From: Isoetes taiwanensis
Taxonomy: Eukaryota > Streptophyta > Lycopodiopsida > Isoetales > Isoetaceae
Direction: 5' to 3'
NCBI GenBank assembly: GCA_021234155.1
Contig: JAJEKV010000135.1
Location: 579,898-643,897 of the forward strand
DNA: 64,000 nucleotides
Shown in pieces: positions 61,271 to 64,000 of this stretch (the stretch's first letter is position 1; each line of letters opens with the position of its first letter). The translations under genes and the position numbers were made by a program. The notes beneath the pieces were generated by a model. It worked only from the letters and a program-made list of their open reading frames with translations. It ran no database searches and was not told the DNA's origin.

Positions 61271-64000
61271 TTTCTTTTTGGTGAATTTTGACTCCACACA
61301 GCTAAGGTTCCAGAGAAGAGTTTTTGACTCCACAGCTTTGATTCATTTCATTTGAATTTTTCTATCCATTTATTTCCACTCCTATATCTTAGTCTATCCA
61401 AAGAATATCCTAATCAAATGGTGGAAAGGATGTAAAACTATGCCAGAATTTATAGATTAGTCTTCAATGCTCATTATTACCCAGGTTGGATGCATAGGAT
61501 GCACATGTGAGAACTAGGCTAGAAAATGCAATGACCACCTCTACATTAAAGTTACTTTTTCGTTTGCTGCAAGCACCTCATACATGCATGCTAAATCTGC
61601 ATGCCACAATAGAAAGACAAGAAAATCTACCTATTCTCAGTAACCACTTTAACATCCCAGCCTTTCCCCCTTCCAGATATTTCCTTTCCATGTGAAATAT
61701 TCCAACATGCCCCCTGGATTCCTATGAAATTTTGGGCCTGAAGGTGGCCTCTGATGCTAAATCAATCGGCATAGCCAAGAAATAATAAACTGCAGAATAT
61801 GCCTTATAATTAACATCTGAACATCGTGATGGTCAGGTTCATGCATTTATATATAATCAGACTTACTCTTGCTTTTTACAAGGAATGCTCTTTGCAACAT
61901 CTGCGTACTGAATGATGTTGACGTCCATGATTTTTTCTGTATTCTCACAAGGAGGAATCTAATCTCTTTGAATCTTTATCTTGCAGAAATTTCCATGTTC
62001 CATAACGCTATTGCACTACATGTTGTTGCGAAGACGCAATCAATATTTCTACGTAATGGTTGAATTTTTCTTGGACCAGTAAATTGTGAATCCAGCATGG
62101 AAAGCAAACAATAGGATTGAGAAAGAAGAGCAAACAATAGGATTGAGAAAGAAGAGAAATCAAGAAAAACAGTGCTATGGTTCTATGGGAAGGCCGAGGA
62201 ACAGAGATTTGTGGATGTGGTTTATTAGGGGTTCTATAGCTTCCAATGATAGCGGGTGGATGCATGCATGCTGCAACTTGCATGCCATAATTGGTAGTAG
62301 TAGATCCCAGAGGAGAGATATTGCATGAAAGCTCCAGCTTATGGTGCATTGCTTTTAGAAAAAGACCAGAATGACATGGCATATTTGAGATCCAATATTG
62401 ACAATTGTTTTTCGCGAAGCTTGCATAAAAATTCTATAAAGCTTTTGCATTGTTCACTTCTACAAGATGCATGTAGAAAGCTCAATTTAGCCTGCCATGT
62501 CTACTCTCTTATGTTATTTTGTGTCCAGTTCGAAATGGATCATTTATATGATTGGGCTCTACTATGTAGATGATTCAGTTACATTCCTACTTAAAGAGTC
62601 TTCAATTTGCAAACAAAGATAGCTTAGATTGTAATAATCCAGGGAGAATGATTTTCTGCTTCTTACCTCTTTTGCAGGTGTGATTGTCGTGTATGTCACT
62701 TAAAGACGACTCGAATTGAAATGATTGCTGCTTTGGTGCAGTGGTGTGTCCAGGTATTTAGTGCTATAGTTATTTGTTGGGTACATTTTCTGTACAACAT
62801 GAAGCTTAGATAAATCAATATTTGTCATTTTTGTACTATAATGTTAATCAGAAGCTACTAAATTTGCACCTTTTTTTTTTTTTACTTGAAACAGAAGCCT
62901 TTCAATTAAGCTCTGCCTGTGTATCTTTTTGAAGAAGTTATGCTGCGCAACAAGTGGTAAGATTGCTATATAACTTTTATGGCAACAACTTCCTTTTGTG
63001 GAGTTAACGCAATAGCAAAAAATTTATGCAATTGAAGCCCGAATTTTACAAGCCATGGTATACCATCTGATCATGTCTTTATCTGGGCTGCTGTAAGGAG
63101 GCTTGAGCTCATTCAATTTTTCCTTATCAGTTTCTTATTTTTTTGTTCCGTGAAATGGTTAGCAGGATTTGTAATGCTAATTTATTTTGTTTGCCTTTAG
63201 GATATAGCTGATTCTAAACTATAATTTCTTTGTTTATGTATACCTTAGAGTCTACAGATTATTCGAAAGCAGAGTTGTTGCTAGAGGTCATCTTACCAAA
63301 TGGAGATACACTATTTTTTGTTAACTCGAGGAAAGAAGGTACGCAACAATGTTTTTGCATTTGGCTTCTCCACATGTAGACGCATAGAGCGTTGTCTTTT
63401 CTGCAAAAAATAACTAGCCCTGCCTTGATTTCAGAGCCTCCTAATGAGTCTCTTCTAATGAGTCTCTTGTTGTTGGAAAGGGCTATGTCTACTGCATTAT
63501 GCCAGAATGTGCAATGATACCATAATTGCCTGGAGAATTGACTGGTTAGTACACATGCTACACTTATTACATGGACCAGAATAGAAGTAGCACGACGTAC
63601 AATCATACGGCCCCAGCCAGAAGATGAATAGTTGATAGCTCATTTATGTGAAGGACATTTGAGGAGCATGGTCAGCTAAGCTATTGAGCTAATCATCCCT
63701 TGCATCCTCTCTTAAGGTATGCTTCTAACATCCTCTAAAGTTACAACATATCCATATCCTTTGTTTTTTTTGCATCTATATTCACCTTCACAAGCAATTT
63801 GTATAGGTCTGCTGAAGCCTCAAAATTCTTAAGCGACCATATGCACTCTCAGTGGAGTTGATATTGTGGGCCATTACTAATCAGCTAATTAGCCAAGGTG
63901 CCACAAGTTTTTATACTGCAGACTCTTTGAGTTTACGCAGCCCGTGCATCGGCATTAATCTCAACATCCATGTAGTAGCAATAAAGCCTCCATAACTGGT
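61271..64000. other. Right end: no certain gene
   Basis: A 28-bp tandem pair (caaacaataggattgagaaa) lies at 62,106-62,155. An exon-like frame at 63,250-63,340 (DYSKAELLLEVILPNGDTLF) and an 82-codon frame at 62,325-62,573 (KAPAYGALLLEKDQNDMAYL) look protein-like but match nothing I know; they could belong to a gene extending past the window. A T run lies at 62,871-62,883. Confidence 0.35.

Overview
This is nuclear DNA from a land plant: AT-rich, intron-bearing and full of transposable elements. The recognisable proteins point there: a BOU-type mitochondrial carrier, a JHS1/DNA2 helicase-nuclease, a PPR protein, and Copia elements primed by initiator tRNA-Met. Long introns, high repeat load and many gene fragments suggest a large genome such as a fern's, but I cannot name the species. 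Nearly every coding region carries small indels. The two copies of one long repeat differ mostly at CAG/CTG triplets and homopolymers, which looks like read or assembly error. Broken frames here are therefore not proof of pseudogenes.

Layout. 1-7,792 is copy A of a ~7.8 kb segmental duplication whose copy B is 46,451-54,225. Each carries a BOU carrier gene near its right end (A 5,425-6,378; B 51,897-52,837, less damaged), and a third decayed carrier fragment follows copy B. Copy A stops inside that fragment and joins a decayed PPR gene (7,793-9,085). A tRNA-Asn(GTT) lies at 10,304-10,379. A full-span DNA2/JHS1 gene runs on the minus strand from 22,397 to 11,293 in about 35 recognisable exon pieces.

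24,207-29,491 is a decayed Copia retrotransposon (minus strand) with both LTRs, a primer-binding site, a likely polypurine tract, RT/RNase H motifs and a candidate 5-bp target duplication. It interrupts older sequence that may be the LTR of a second, plus-strand element, whose primer-binding site is at 29,743. Downstream of that site are a charged, gag-like stretch and a very divergent histone H3-like reading frame (31,035-31,499), then three ~200-bp tandem repeats.

32-46 kb has no whole gene but many exon-sized pieces of unrelated genes: a GH20 hexosaminidase exon fused to the 3' end of an alanine aminotransferase gene, exons of an Erlin/SPFH protein, and unidentified helical exons. A ~0.97 kb inverted-repeat element (41,190-42,156) lies among them. 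Right of copy B are an L1 ORF1-like remnant (56,690-57,660), a second member of the inverted-repeat family, a 58-bp tandem array and a 464-bp tandem duplication; the last 2.7 kb shows only exon-like scraps.

The genes do not form a pathway. The likely functional loci are DNA2 (Okazaki fragment processing and replication-stress repair), the BOU carrier (mitochondrial inner membrane transport) and the tRNA.
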